DNA of 64,000 bases from Moritella yayanosii (GCF_900465055.1 NZ_LS483250.1:682001-746000); one strand, 5' to 3'; counted from the stretch's first letter, positions 17,197 through 27,715 are shown. Made by a program: numbers and translations. The notes: generated by a model from the sequence alone, not told the origin.

Positions 17197-17841
17197 AACT
17201 ACACTCCTTGTTCTGTTTGAATAACGTAATTTATATAAAGTACTAGTTCCGTCTAGCACTTTAGTATTGAATTTTGTTTTTTATTGAATTTAATACTTTA
17301 GTTAACTTTCATATTAATAGTTAAAGTTTATTGTTTATCATCGTTGTTTACTATGCTACTTATCAATAGTGACGCAACGGTTATGCTGTTGTTACATTAA
17401 TATTTTTTAAATTTCAACAACAACATATTACGCGTTTAAGTCATTGTTATTTATCTGTTATGTTAGCCGTTCATATAGGTATTGGCACCACTGAAGAGAT
17501 TTTATATAAATAACATTTCGCGACTTATATAAACACTTTGTTGTTATTGGATATTAATTAGTTTAATTTTGGTAACGTCAATCAGCATACACATTTATTT
17601 GTCGTAAATAGTATTAAATGTAGTATTAGATATCTGTTTATTTTGTAAATGTAGCGGATTCACTTGTTTGACTTGATTGCGCATATTTGGTTTTATAGTT
17701 GTAACAGTATGTATTTGGATATTAATATGTATTTAAATTTGGATGTAAATAGTATTGCTATGAAGTTGTAATATTATTTCATAAATAGGTTCAGCGGGAT
17801 ATTTATTTAGTGTTAACAATAGATAAGTCAAGGAATGACAA
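17197..17841. promoter_or_regulatory. AT-rich divergent control region between ppkA and tagH
   Basis: 645 bases without a credible gene, very AT-rich, and the only place from which the long tagH-tssG run and ppkA could both be started. I see several A/T tracts that could bind H-NS. TTGGCACC near 17482 recalls a sigma-54 -24 element, but no matching -12 GC follows. No Fur or CRP site was recognised. Confidence 0.5.
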
Positions 17842-19173
17842 ATGGGACTGTTTTTATCTGTAATTAGCTATCAACAATTATCACCAAATTTACAAGCTAA
17901 CTTTACCCTTGAAGGTGCTTCAGCCGTGATCGGCCGTTCGGATGCCAGTGATTGGGTGCTACCAGATGGCGATAAAATATTATCTAGCCGCCACGCTGAA
18001 CTCACGTTAGTGATGGATAAATATTATATTACCGATGTATCGACCAATGGTGTGTTCATCAACCAGTCTACAAAACCGCTTGGTAAAGGCAATCGACACG
18101 CGTTGACCACAGGTGAGCAGATTATATTGGGTGAGTACGTTATTGAAGTGGTTATCGAATCTGCATTATCTGACGATAACCAAACTTCCGCTCATTTAGA
18201 ACCTAACCAACAAGTGTCTAGCTTTTCTTCTTTTACTTCGTCGTCGATGGCTCAGACTGATCGTGAGATAAATATGCCATCAGTGCCTAATCACAGTCTC
18301 AGTGACCCATATCTAGAGGGCAGTGAGATGGACGATAGTTTAGTGCTAGAGAGTAATTTTATCCCTGATGATTGGAATTGGGATCAAGAAGGTCAGACCC
18401 CTGACGTTCAAAAAACGCCAAATAATCCGCAAATAGACGCAGAGAAAATAGTATCGACAAAAGCAGTCTCGGCAAAAATAACACCGAAACAAACAGTTGC
18501 TGTTGACGCCAATAATAGTAGCAACCGCCGCCGCAATACAGACAAGGTGATTGAATCACCTCAGGTGGCCGCTAAATCGAACAAACCAACAGTTGCAAAT
18601 ACTGACAACATGATGGCATTGCTGAAAGGTCTAGGTATCGAAAAGTCACCAGTTGATGGCGATGAAGAATGGTGGTTTGACCTAGGTGCATCAATGCGAA
18701 CCATTAATGAAGAACTGATGTCATCACTGCGCGAGCGCGCTGCATTCAAGAATAAATTTCGTGTAAATCACACCATGTTTCAAATTAAAGAAAATAACCC
18801 GTTTAAATTTTCTGCTTCTGTGGATGATTTATTCCGTAATTTATACTTACGTAGTAACGGCAGTTTCATGTCGACGAACAAAGCCATTACCGAAGCCTTT
18901 GGGGATTTACGCCAGCATGAACAAAGCATGCGCGCGGGTCTAGAAGGTGCAGTGGTTGGTATCTTAGATCAATTAGCGCCAGAAAATATGCAGGAAGAGC
19001 AGGGTGAACAAGGTTTTTTTGCAAAATTCAACCGCAGCAACAAAGAGCAGAAATTGTGGCGTCACTTTATTGAAATGCATGAAGATATTCGTAACGAGAT
19101 CACTGTTAACCGCGAAAGTATTCTTTCTGATGCGTTTGTTCGGGCGTATGAAAATAAGCAGAAACAGGGATAA
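17842..19173 (+). CDS. tagH: TagH, FHA-domain T6SS regulator
   Basis: 443 residues. The N-terminal FHA domain (about 20-95) has the phosphothreonine-binding features IGRSDASDW, SSRHAEL and STNGVFIN. A Ser/Gln-rich linker follows (about 110-240), then the conserved TagH C-terminal region (about 255-430). In the threonine-phosphorylation pathway the kinase phosphorylates the FHA protein, which promotes recruitment of ClpV and assembly. AAGGA lies 7 bases before the ATG. First gene of the T6SS run, facing ppkA across the control region. Confidence 0.88.
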   Translation: MGLFLSVISYQQLSPNLQANFTLEGASAVIGRSDASDWVLPDGDKILSSRHAELTLVMDKYYITDVSTNGVFINQSTKPLGKGNRHALTTGEQIILGEYVIEVVIESALSDDNQTSAHLEPNQQVSSFSSFTSSSMAQTDREINMPSVPNHSLSDPYLEGSEMDDSLVLESNFIPDDWNWDQEGQTPDVQKTPNNPQIDAEKIVSTKAVSAKITPKQTVAVDANNSSNRRRNTDKVIESPQVAAKSNKPTVANTDNMMALLKGLGIEKSPVDGDEEWWFDLGASMRTINEELMSSLRERAAFKNKFRVNHTMFQIKENNPFKFSASVDDLFRNLYLRSNGSFMSTNKAITEAFGDLRQHEQSMRAGLEGAVVGILDQLAPENMQEEQGEQGFFAKFNRSNKEQKLWRHFIEMHEDIRNEITVNRESILSDAFVRAYENKQKQG

Positions 19174-19232
19174 CAGATGCTGAGTAATCAACCTTCGTTA
19201 TTTAAAATCCAACTATTAATACAGGTAAATAC

Positions 19233-19748
19233 ATGAAACTATTTTATCGAAACCGGAATCGTAATTTCAACCTTAACTTCAATCGTTTTAACCGCATTAT
19301 ACTTATGTGTTTGGCATTGTTAACCCTGAGCAGTATCTCTGGCTGTTCGATGATGAACTTTTTTGTTACGCCATCTACAACATTGAATTTTGTGGCGTCT
19401 GAAAATTTAAACCCGGACATGGAAACACGTCCGTCACCTGTAGTCGTGAGAGTGTTTGAGCTGGCAAGTCGTGGGCCAATAGAAACGGCTGATTTTTTTA
19501 GTTTGTATTCTGATTATGAACAGATCTTAGGACCTGAGTTACTGAACAAAGAAGAGTTGGTATTTAATCCTGGTCAACGCTTGAGTTACACACGTGAGCT
19601 TAACAAAAATACCCGCTTTATTGCGGTATTAGTTGCTTATCAAGATATTGAAAACTCACGCTGGCGTGATGTCATTGCGGTAGACCCTAAATCTTATGAC
19701 GACTTTAGCGTATACCTAGAAAAACTAAGCGTATTTATTCGTGATTAA
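19233..19748 (+). CDS. tssJ: TssJ, T6SS outer-membrane lipoprotein
   Basis: 171 residues with a lipoprotein signal ending LSSISGC (lipidated Cys38), giving the family's mature size of about 135. TssJ sits under the outer membrane and binds the periplasmic end of TssM in the membrane complex. The basic n-region is unusual: before the hydrophobic segment there are over 20 residues made almost only of Asn, Arg, Phe and Leu (NRNRNFNLNFNRFNR), encoded by near-repeats. An internal start closer to the hydrophobic stretch is not available as ATG except at Met25, which would be too short, so I keep the long form. Confidence 0.85.
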   Translation: MKLFYRNRNRNFNLNFNRFNRIILMCLALLTLSSISGCSMMNFFVTPSTTLNFVASENLNPDMETRPSPVVVRVFELASRGPIETADFFSLYSDYEQILGPELLNKEELVFNPGQRLSYTRELNKNTRFIAVLVAYQDIENSRWRDVIAVDPKSYDDFSVYLEKLSVFIRD

Positions 19749-19801
19749 TCATCCTTTTGTTTTAGTTGCGAAGATCCGCCCGTTGATGAGTGATAACCGT
19801 T

Positions 19802-21139
19802 ATGAGTGATTACAGCAAAGTTGCATGGAGTGAAGGCATGTTCCTTCGTCCACAGCATTTTCAACAGCAAGACCGTTATCATAGTTATGTGCAACGACGT
19901 TTGTTACAAGCATCGGGTTCGCACCAATGGGGCGTAGTAGACCTTTGTATTGATGATGATTTATTAGGGCTAGGGCGATTCGCACTGACTGACTTTGAAG
20001 GCATCTTTAATGATGGTACCCACATTAAAATGCCATCACAGGCCACATTGCCATCGCCGTTATTGATCCCGCCGGGCACGATAGATTGTAATATTGTGTT
20101 AGCGCTGGCCATTGATAAAAGCACTGGACTTAACATCATCAACAGTGACGACGACGGTGTGATTGCCCGCTATTTAAACGTCTATAAGGATGTTATTGAT
20201 ACATCACTAGAGAGCCTGCCAGTTGAATCCATTGCCATGGCTAAGTTAAGTGCAGAATTGAAACTGGCTAATCAAGATTTAACCGGTTATGTCACGGTAC
20301 CAATCGCACGGGTGATTAATGTCAGCGATGCTGGTGATATCAAACTGGATAAAAAGTTTATTGCCCCTTGCTTGAGTATTGGGTCGGCGAGTCACCTAGT
20401 TGATTACTTAAATGAAGTGACGGGTATGGTCGGGCAACGCGCTGAAGCCATTGCCGCACGTTTAACCAAAGGACCAGGGCAGGGGCAGGCATCGACAGTT
20501 GCAGATTACATGATGCTGCAATTGTTAAATCGCATAGAGCCGTTGTTGATGCATCACATACAACAACGCACTCTGCATCCCGAACGCCTTTTTGAGTTGT
20601 TTATCTCGATTTCAGGTGAACTGTCAACCTTCTACGGCGAAACCAAAAGGGCTGCCAAAATGCCTGTGTATCAACACGAGCACTTGGCTGCAACGTTTGG
20701 TAGTAGCATGTCGCTGTTGACGCAAACACTGAGTGTGGTGGTCGATCATACAGCCGTTGCCTTAGTATTAACGCAGAAGAAATTTGGCATTTATGTGGCA
20801 CAACTTGCCGACAAATCAGTATTAGAAAACAGTATTTTAGTATTGGCCGTAAAAGCCAATATGGCGGTACAGGATATAACTAAAAACTTACCAGGACAGA
20901 TAAAAATTGGACCGGTTGAAATGATCCGAGATCTGGTCAATGTTCAGCTTCCAGGGATCAGCGTAACCGCGTTACCTGTTGCCCCAAGGCAGATCCCTTA
21001 TCACGCTGGTAGTTTTTATTTTCAACTCGATAGTAGCAGTGAATATTGGCATAAATTAAAAAATAGTGGTGGTATCGCTATTCATTTATCCGGCCAATTT
21101 CCAGGACTCGCAATGGAATTGTGGTCGATAAAACAATAA
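19802..21139 (+). CDS. tssK: TssK, T6SS baseplate connector
   Basis: 445 residues. The start KVAWSEGMFLRPQHFQQQDR is the family signature. TssK trimers join the baseplate (TssEFG-VgrG) to the TssJLM membrane complex. A GTG four codons earlier (19790) is in frame, but TssK proteins begin MS(D)Y..V.W.EGMFL, so ATG 19802 is preferred. The C-terminal domain, which contacts TssL/TssM, is complete. It follows tssJ after 53 bases and belongs to the same operon. Confidence 0.95.
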   Translation: MSDYSKVAWSEGMFLRPQHFQQQDRYHSYVQRRLLQASGSHQWGVVDLCIDDDLLGLGRFALTDFEGIFNDGTHIKMPSQATLPSPLLIPPGTIDCNIVLALAIDKSTGLNIINSDDDGVIARYLNVYKDVIDTSLESLPVESIAMAKLSAELKLANQDLTGYVTVPIARVINVSDAGDIKLDKKFIAPCLSIGSASHLVDYLNEVTGMVGQRAEAIAARLTKGPGQGQASTVADYMMLQLLNRIEPLLMHHIQQRTLHPERLFELFISISGELSTFYGETKRAAKMPVYQHEHLAATFGSSMSLLTQTLSVVVDHTAVALVLTQKKFGIYVAQLADKSVLENSILVLAVKANMAVQDITKNLPGQIKIGPVEMIRDLVNVQLPGISVTALPVAPRQIPYHAGSFYFQLDSSSEYWHKLKNSGGIAIHLSGQFPGLAMELWSIKQ

Positions 21140-21256
21140 CGATTAAAATTTATTAATAACCATAAGAATTTATTGATAAATAGAATATTTATTAGGAATT
21201 ATTTTGACAGTGATGATTAACATGGACCGTTTAGTAGTAAGCAGGGATAGATTAGT

Positions 21257-22621
21257 ATGAGCGAAAAAACAATATTTAAACCCAGACCTGGAGGACGCAG
21301 TCAACCTGCGCCTAATTCTACGGCGAACAGTAATGCGGCGAATGGCAATGCAGTGCCTAAACCTGGCATTGCCGCGGCAGAGGAAAATACTTTATTTGTG
21401 CAGCCACAAAATAAAGCGCTTAATCAGACGATCCTAACCATAGGTGCTAATCCACTGATTGAGCATGCCGGTTTGATATTATCCTTGATCAATCAGATTA
21501 AAGTGAATATTGAGTATGAAAAAGTGGATGTGTTACACGGACAATGTGTGAGCATGGTGGATAAATATGAACGGCAACTACACGCACTAAAATACGACAA
21601 TAAACTGAGTGGTAAAACAGAAACGACGGACAACAAACTGATTGATGCGGCTAAGTTTTGTATTTGCGCATTTATTGATGAAACCGTGATGACAATGCCT
21701 TGGGGACGCAATAGTGCATGGGCACAAAACTCACTGCAAAGTCATTTTTATCACCAAACATTTGGTGGTGAACATTTCTATACGCTGTTGGATGAGTCTG
21801 TTGCCAACATGGTCGAAATGGCTGATATTGTTGAGTTACAATATCTCTGTTTATCATTAGGTTATCAAGGTAAGTATCGGGTAACGAAACATGCCGAGCA
21901 GTTAATCGAATCATTACGGGACAAGCTCGGACTAGCATTGAAAAATCATCACGGACGTAAAGAAAAACGTTTATCTGATAATTTACAAGTGATCGAAGTG
22001 GGTGGTGAAAAAGCTAAATTGGAACTGCCGATTTGGGTGACAGCTGCTATCGCGGGTGCATTACTGGTGGCCAGTTTTATTGGTTTACGTTTAGAAGTAA
22101 ATGAACAAGCAGATCTAGTCTATCAGCAAGTACTGGATCTTGTTGATCGTCAGCCAGAAGTGTCTGCAGCCGTGAGTGCTAGTTCATTAACGTTAAAATT
22201 AGAACAGCTATTACAAACTGAAATTATGCGTAATATTGTCGTTGTTCGAGAATTGTCAGATCGGATCCGGATCCGGATAACCAGCTCAGACCTATTTGCC
22301 AGTGGCAGCGACCAAATTAATCCGGCATATCAACCTATCATACGTAAAATAGCGCGCACGCTAGAATCCACCCAAGGGCAGATCTTAATTACTGGCCATA
22401 CCGACAAACAACAAATTATATCGAGTCGCTATCCTTCTAATTGGCACTTATCACTGGCTCGTGCCACAAGTATTGCTGATGTGTTAGCCAAAGATACCCG
22501 TTTAGGTGGCAGGTTATTACCGGAAGGTCGAGGTTCATCCGAACCATTAGCTGTAGATCCCACGTTTAGTCAAGATCAGCATGCGTTAAATCGCCGTGTT
22601 GAAATCGATATTTTGAGGTAG
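21257..22621 (+). CDS. tssL: TssL with OmpA-like peptidoglycan-binding domain
   Basis: 454 residues. A Pro/Asn/Ala-rich tail of about 70 residues precedes the DotU/IcmH cytoplasmic domain (CAFIDETVMTMPWG near 135, FGGEHFY near 170). One membrane segment follows at about 257-278 (WVTAAIAGALLVASFIGL), then a C-terminal OmpA-like domain (about 345-454, TGHTDKQQ and NRRVEI). The extended form anchors the membrane complex to peptidoglycan by itself, so no separate TagL is needed, and none is seen. The tssM start follows 5 bases after the stop, so the two are translationally coupled. Confidence 0.94.
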   Translation: MSEKTIFKPRPGGRSQPAPNSTANSNAANGNAVPKPGIAAAEENTLFVQPQNKALNQTILTIGANPLIEHAGLILSLINQIKVNIEYEKVDVLHGQCVSMVDKYERQLHALKYDNKLSGKTETTDNKLIDAAKFCICAFIDETVMTMPWGRNSAWAQNSLQSHFYHQTFGGEHFYTLLDESVANMVEMADIVELQYLCLSLGYQGKYRVTKHAEQLIESLRDKLGLALKNHHGRKEKRLSDNLQVIEVGGEKAKLELPIWVTAAIAGALLVASFIGLRLEVNEQADLVYQQVLDLVDRQPEVSAAVSASSLTLKLEQLLQTEIMRNIVVVRELSDRIRIRITSSDLFASGSDQINPAYQPIIRKIARTLESTQGQILITGHTDKQQIISSRYPSNWHLSLARATSIADVLAKDTRLGGRLLPEGRGSSEPLAVDPTFSQDQHALNRRVEIDILR

Positions 22622-22626
22622 TAAAG

Positions 22627-25600
22627 ATGTCTTTTAAACAAAGTATGTCCAAGTTATTAGCGTTCTTTACGTTAAAAACACTGTTTATTATTATTGGTAT
22701 TGTTGCCATTGTCGTTTGCGTTTGGTTAGCGGGTCCGTTAATTGCGATTGACGGTGTCACACCACTCGCCAGTGCCCCAAATAGGTTCGCTTTTTTAGCG
22801 ATATTATTACTGTTCTGGATCATGAGCTTAGTGGTGAAAAAGATCATCGTTAAACGTCAAAATGACACGTTAGCGCGCGAGATGATCAAAGGTCAAGGCA
22901 ATGAGAATGATGACATAGCGGCAGACCAAGACATTTCAGCTATTGAAGACAAGCTTAAACAAGCAATTAGCATCTTGCGTACCGCAAAATTGAGCAAGGG
23001 CAAAAGTATCTATCAGTTGCCTTGGTACGTGCTTATTGGGCCGCCTGGTTCAGGTAAAACCACCGCACTGCAACAGTCGGGTTTACAGTTTCCGCTGCAG
23101 AAAGAAATGGGGGTTAATGCGTTAGCTGGTATTGCGGGTACACGCCATTGTGATTGGTGGTTTACTGACAAAGCTGTGCTGATTGATACTGCTGGGCGTT
23201 ATACTACGCAAGACAGCAGAAGTACGACGGATTCAAGGGCGTGGTTTGGATTTTTAGGATTATTAAGACGTTACCGCGCCAAGCAACCGATTAACGGTGT
23301 GTTAATTTCAATGAGCTTAGCAGATTTATTAACCTGCACACAAACAGAGCGTAACTTACATGCGCGGGCCATTAAACAACGTATCCAAGAATTACAGAAT
23401 CAACTTAACATGACATTTCCAATTTATGTCATCTTTACCAAAGCCGATCTTGTGGCTGGGTTTAATGAATATTTTGCTGAATTGACTGAAGAAGAGCGCG
23501 AACAGGCTTGGGGTTTTACCCTGCCGATGGAAAATAGCGAAGATACCCAAGGGGTGGTGTCTCTGTTTAACAAAGAGTTTTATCAGCTTATTGTCAAGAT
23601 CAACGAAGGCATGTTGCAGCGTTTAAATGGGGAGCGAGATCCGAAAGTACGTGCGCTTATTTATGAATTCCCGAAACAGTTACGTTTGTTGCAAAGCGCA
23701 GCCGATGATTTCTTAAAAGAGATATTTGCGCCCAATGCATTTGAAAAACTCCCCCTGCTGCGTGGTGTGTTTATCGCCAGTGGTCATCAAGCTGGTAATC
23801 CTATTGATCGCGTCAGCAGTCAGATGGCGAGTGGCTTTGGGTTAAAACCAAGTACCCCTCTAACCACAAATAGTAATGAACCAAAAGGCTTTTTCCTTAA
23901 ATCAGTATTAAACGATATTATTTTTGCAGAGCAGAACATTGCCAGTATTAATACCGAACACGCCCGTCAACATCGTTGGTTACGCCGTACTGCAATTACC
24001 TCTATTTGTGTTTTTTCTGTGGTGCTCGGTGCTAGCTGGTGGGCGAGTGCAAACTGGAACCAAACGCTTTCGGCACAGATCAGTGAGGATGTGGAAGCAT
24101 TCAAACAGAATGCCAATGGTGGATTAACAATAACCAGTGATTTAATTACCCTTGGCAATGGCTTAACTATCTTGCGTAATTTACCTACTGGTTATGTCGG
24201 TAATTTACCCGAAGGTTGGCCGAATCATCTTGGTTTATACCAAGGTGATCGATTGGCGCAGGCGACGAACGAAGTATATCAGCGTGCTTTACAGCGTTAC
24301 TTATTGTCGTATGTATCTCGGTCACTGGTAAGTGATATGGCCAACAATAAAACCCATATTGATTATCTATATGAAACTTTGAAGACATACTTAATGTTAT
24401 TTGAGCGTGATTATTATAATGCTGAGCAGATCAAATCCTGGTTTTCATTCCACCTAGAAAATAATATTCCTGGTGAGGTGAATAAAGATATGCGCTTAGC
24501 GCTTAATGAACATTTAGCCGTATTGTTAAACAACAACTCTATACAAGCTGAGTACAACGCACTAGCCGTTAATGATGCCCGAGACATTCTCCTCGCCGTG
24601 CCTTTAGCTGACCGCGCGTTCGCCCGTATTGAGAAAAAAGCCAAACAAAATCAATTAGCTGATTTTAAATTGACGAATATTTTACCAAATGAAAGTATTG
24701 GTTTATTTTATCGCCACAGTGGTGAGCCGATGAATAAACCAATTCCAGCGTTATTCACCTATGAAGGCTTTTATAAGGTGTTCTTAACTGAGCATAAACA
24801 GATCATCCAAGTTTTAACTAAAGATAGCTGGGTCTATGGTGATGAAGTTAAAGGCATGGGTGATGATGTTGAAGATCAGGTGATTAAGCAGGTTAAAGAA
24901 CGCTACTTTAAAGAGTACAGTTATTACTGGCGTGATTTGATTGATGATATCGCCCTGAAAACATTTGCTACCGCATCGCAGGGGGCATATATAACTAAGG
25001 TATTGACCAGTCCTGAACAGCCAATACAAAAATTGTTAACGGCGATCCAAGACAATATCGAGTTAACTAAGTTACCGGCTTCTGAAGTTGCTGGTAAAGT
25101 CGGCAAGTTAGCAGGCGCAATTGCGGCACAAAAAATGCCAAGTGCGACTAACCGTTTTAAACAATATATGCCAAGAAATGTCAGTATAAATGTGGCATTA
25201 CCTGGCGAATCGGTTGAAAACGTATTCCCGGAAATTTTGGCACTTGAAGATACTGATGTATTACAAATTCAGACGCAAATGAAAAAGGTTCATGCATTAT
25301 TGGCGCAGCTTAATCGCGGCCAAACCAGCGGTGACAAGATCGTTAACCAGCATGTTAATTTAACACAAGCAGGTGAGCCAATTGCCGAGCTGGATAAATT
25401 AGTTGAGGATTTACCAAGTCCCTTTGCCGCTATGATCCAAGGTGTCATTGACAGCACCACGAAAATCTCATTGCAAAGTGCACGTTATCATCTCAATGAT
25501 GTGTGGCAGGGCACTGTATATAACGAATACAAAAAACGTATACGTGGTCGTTACCCGTTTAAACGTAGTGCGAAAAATGAAGTCAGGATCCGAGATTTCT

Positions 25601-26178
25601 CCCGTTTCTTTAGCCCACAAGGCACGATGTCTAAGTACTTTGAAACCTATATTAAACCGCATGTACGTATGGGAGCCAATCGCTGGACCTTTAAAAACAA
25701 CATAGGGTTAAGTAATGAGTCGTTAAAAGTGTTCCGTAGTTGGCAGAAGATCAAGAATGACTTTTTTGAATCCGGTAGTAGTACACCTGAAGTCGAGTTT
25801 GCGTTGAAAGCCAATTATCTAGACCGTGATATGCAGCAAATTAAAGTGCAAATTGATGATCAAAATTTTGTCTATCGTCATGATCCAATTCGAGTGACTG
25901 AGTATCGCTGGCCAGGTTCGGCAAATTTTTCCCAAATGCGGGTGATATTTACACCGGCCAATTACATGCGCACGGTAGAGAAGTCATATGAAGGTGATTG
26001 GGCGTGGTTCCGCTTCCTCGATGACATTGTTGCTGCGCGACCAAAAACATTAACAGATAATATGCTTGAAATTAAAGTTCAGGGTCATACTGCTAGGATC
26101 CAATTGATCGCTGGCAGTGCTTCGAGCCCATTTAAAACGCGTGAATTGGAGGCGTTCTCATGTCCAGCCAAGCTGTAA
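22627..26178 (+). CDS. tssM: TssM (IcmF), T6SS inner-membrane channel component
   Basis: 1183 residues, the normal size. Two membrane segments near the N-terminus (about 15-35 and 55-75) and a third near 451-472 flank a cytoplasmic NTPase-like domain with Walker A GPPGSGKTTAL at about 138 and the switch-like DTAGRY. The long periplasmic part reaches the outer membrane and binds TssJ. An intact Walker A suggests nucleotide use. The last 19 bases overlap tagF in another frame. Confidence 0.95.
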   Translation: MSFKQSMSKLLAFFTLKTLFIIIGIVAIVVCVWLAGPLIAIDGVTPLASAPNRFAFLAILLLFWIMSLVVKKIIVKRQNDTLAREMIKGQGNENDDIAADQDISAIEDKLKQAISILRTAKLSKGKSIYQLPWYVLIGPPGSGKTTALQQSGLQFPLQKEMGVNALAGIAGTRHCDWWFTDKAVLIDTAGRYTTQDSRSTTDSRAWFGFLGLLRRYRAKQPINGVLISMSLADLLTCTQTERNLHARAIKQRIQELQNQLNMTFPIYVIFTKADLVAGFNEYFAELTEEEREQAWGFTLPMENSEDTQGVVSLFNKEFYQLIVKINEGMLQRLNGERDPKVRALIYEFPKQLRLLQSAADDFLKEIFAPNAFEKLPLLRGVFIASGHQAGNPIDRVSSQMASGFGLKPSTPLTTNSNEPKGFFLKSVLNDIIFAEQNIASINTEHARQHRWLRRTAITSICVFSVVLGASWWASANWNQTLSAQISEDVEAFKQNANGGLTITSDLITLGNGLTILRNLPTGYVGNLPEGWPNHLGLYQGDRLAQATNEVYQRALQRYLLSYVSRSLVSDMANNKTHIDYLYETLKTYLMLFERDYYNAEQIKSWFSFHLENNIPGEVNKDMRLALNEHLAVLLNNNSIQAEYNALAVNDARDILLAVPLADRAFARIEKKAKQNQLADFKLTNILPNESIGLFYRHSGEPMNKPIPALFTYEGFYKVFLTEHKQIIQVLTKDSWVYGDEVKGMGDDVEDQVIKQVKERYFKEYSYYWRDLIDDIALKTFATASQGAYITKVLTSPEQPIQKLLTAIQDNIELTKLPASEVAGKVGKLAGAIAAQKMPSATNRFKQYMPRNVSINVALPGESVENVFPEILALEDTDVLQIQTQMKKVHALLAQLNRGQTSGDKIVNQHVNLTQAGEPIAELDKLVEDLPSPFAAMIQGVIDSTTKISLQSARYHLNDVWQGTVYNEYKKRIRGRYPFKRSAKNEVRIRDFSRFFSPQGTMSKYFETYIKPHVRMGANRWTFKNNIGLSNESLKVFRSWQKIKNDFFESGSSTPEVEFALKANYLDRDMQQIKVQIDDQNFVYRHDPIRVTEYRWPGSANFSQMRVIFTPANYMRTVEKSYEGDWAWFRFLDDIVAARPKTLTDNMLEIKVQGHTARIQLIAGSASSPFKTRELEAFSCPAKL

Positions 26179-26915
26179 TAGACGAACAATCAATGAATAG
26201 TGCCAATATGAACACTAAAACTATCGATATCATCACGGGTTACTGTGGCAAAATTCCCAGCTTGGGGGACTTTGTCAGTCTAGGCTTGGATCCCAATTTA
26301 GAACAATCGTGGAATGAATGGGTGCAGGCTGCGCTGGCGGTAAGTCGTGAAAAGCTACAAGGAGAATGGTTGGATAATTATCTAACCTCGCCAATATGGC
26401 ACTTTGCAGTGAGTGGAGGGGTGTGTTCAGACCGTAGTTTTGCAGGCACCTTGATCCCGAGTGTGGATAATGTCGGACGTTATTATCCATTTACCTTGTT
26501 CTACCAAGCTGATATTGACCCGCTACAATTTTGGCAGGAACAAGCGTTTTTTCAGCAAAATGAGCAACCGTTATTGTCAATATTAGACGATGAGTGTGTG
26601 TTGTTAAATTGGTATAAAAAATTGACGCCGTTGAGTTTAGATGTCACGCCGATCACCCCCTACAAACAAACATTATTATCGCCAAATAGCCACCAGCCAA
26701 ACTGGTTGCTGTCAGCCGCTGGCGAGCAAATTGGTGGGTTCGGCAGTGATCAATTAGGGTTGTTACAGCAAACCTTAAATCAGCAATTTAACCGTTATAG
26801 TATTTGGTGGACAGCGGGCTCTGACAAGATCGACCCTTGTACATTGATCTTTTCTGGTATGCCAAGTGCGGCGACGTATGCTGGCATGCTTGATGGCAAT
26901 TGGACTCGGTCTTAA
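26160..26915 (+). CDS. tagF: TagF (ImpM-like) T6SS regulator
   Basis: 251 residues. After a short leader, the region from about residue 20 (GYCGKIPSLGDFVSLGLD) is the TagF/ImpM signature. TagF represses T6SS firing after translation, partly by acting on the FHA protein. GGAGG lies 7 bases before the ATG, inside the end of tssM. It is followed at once by the phosphatase pppA, so the negative arm of the control circuit is encoded together. Confidence 0.9.
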   Translation: MSSQAVIDEQSMNSANMNTKTIDIITGYCGKIPSLGDFVSLGLDPNLEQSWNEWVQAALAVSREKLQGEWLDNYLTSPIWHFAVSGGVCSDRSFAGTLIPSVDNVGRYYPFTLFYQADIDPLQFWQEQAFFQQNEQPLLSILDDECVLLNWYKKLTPLSLDVTPITPYKQTLLSPNSHQPNWLLSAAGEQIGGFGSDQLGLLQQTLNQQFNRYSIWWTAGSDKIDPCTLIFSGMPSAATYAGMLDGNWTRS

Positions 26916-26929
26916 CTGGAGGTAATAAG

Positions 26930-27715
26930 ATGTTAACTGATATAGCGTTAAAATCTTTTGGTCAGAGTCATGTTGGCGCAGTACGGAAAATAAACGAAGA
27001 CAGTTTATTGGAGTACCCAGAGCAAAATATCTGGGTTGTCGCTGATGGTATGGGTGGGCATGAAGCGGGCGATGTGGCCAGTCAAATGCTGATTGACACT
27101 ATTAATACCTATATTAATGAGCATGCTTATCACGGCATTACGATTAACGTGTTGAAGCAAGCGATACTGACTGCAAACGAAAAAATAATTGCTTATAGTC
27201 ATAGCCAACTGGCAGGGAAAACCGCCGGTTCAACGATAGTATTGTTATGGATTGATGGATACACGGCACATTGGTTATGGGCTGGTGATAGCCGTGGTTA
27301 TCGTTTTTACCATCAGGATTTAAAACAAGTTACGCGTGATCATTCCCATGTCAATGAACTGGTTGACCAGGGTGTGCTGAGTGCTGAAGAAGCCGAAAAG
27401 CACCCTATGGGCAATGTGATAACACGTGCGATAGGGGTGGTTGAAGATATCGATGTCGACCATATTTCCCATCCTATTGTCGAAGGCGAAATGCTATTGC
27501 TGTGCAGCGATGGCTTAACGGGTGAACTATCGGATGCCAGTATCGCGGAGCAGTTACAGCAGCAAAACGTTATAAATGCAGGTTCATCGCTAATGCACGC
27601 CGCGTTAGGCAAAGGTGCAAAGGATAATGTGACCTTAATATTAGTGTCGGTATCGAAGCAGAACCAGATCGAAAGCTTTAAAGATGATGATCTTACCGTA
27701 CCGTTATTTAGTTAA
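26930..27715 (+). CDS. pppA: PppA, PP2C-type T6SS phosphatase
   Basis: 261 residues. PP2C motifs in order: VRKINEDSL, VADGMGGHEAGDVAS (metal-binding Asp), GDSRGYRF, CSDGLTGELSD and KDNVTLILV, all intact. It should dephosphorylate the FHA protein and oppose PpkA. The frame extends upstream to a TTG at 26900 inside tagF, but ATG 26930 has GGAGG 8 bases before it. Gap to tagF: 14 bases. Confidence 0.93.
   Translation: MLTDIALKSFGQSHVGAVRKINEDSLLEYPEQNIWVVADGMGGHEAGDVASQMLIDTINTYINEHAYHGITINVLKQAILTANEKIIAYSHSQLAGKTAGSTIVLLWIDGYTAHWLWAGDSRGYRFYHQDLKQVTRDHSHVNELVDQGVLSAEEAEKHPMGNVITRAIGVVEDIDVDHISHPIVEGEMLLLCSDGLTGELSDASIAEQLQQQNVINAGSSLMHAALGKGAKDNVTLILVSVSKQNQIESFKDDDLTVPLFS

Noticed and set aside
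17474-17500. Sigma-54 promoter near TTGGCACC in the ppkA-tagH spacer
   Set aside because: The -24-like part is present, but the -12 GC element is missing at the required spacing.
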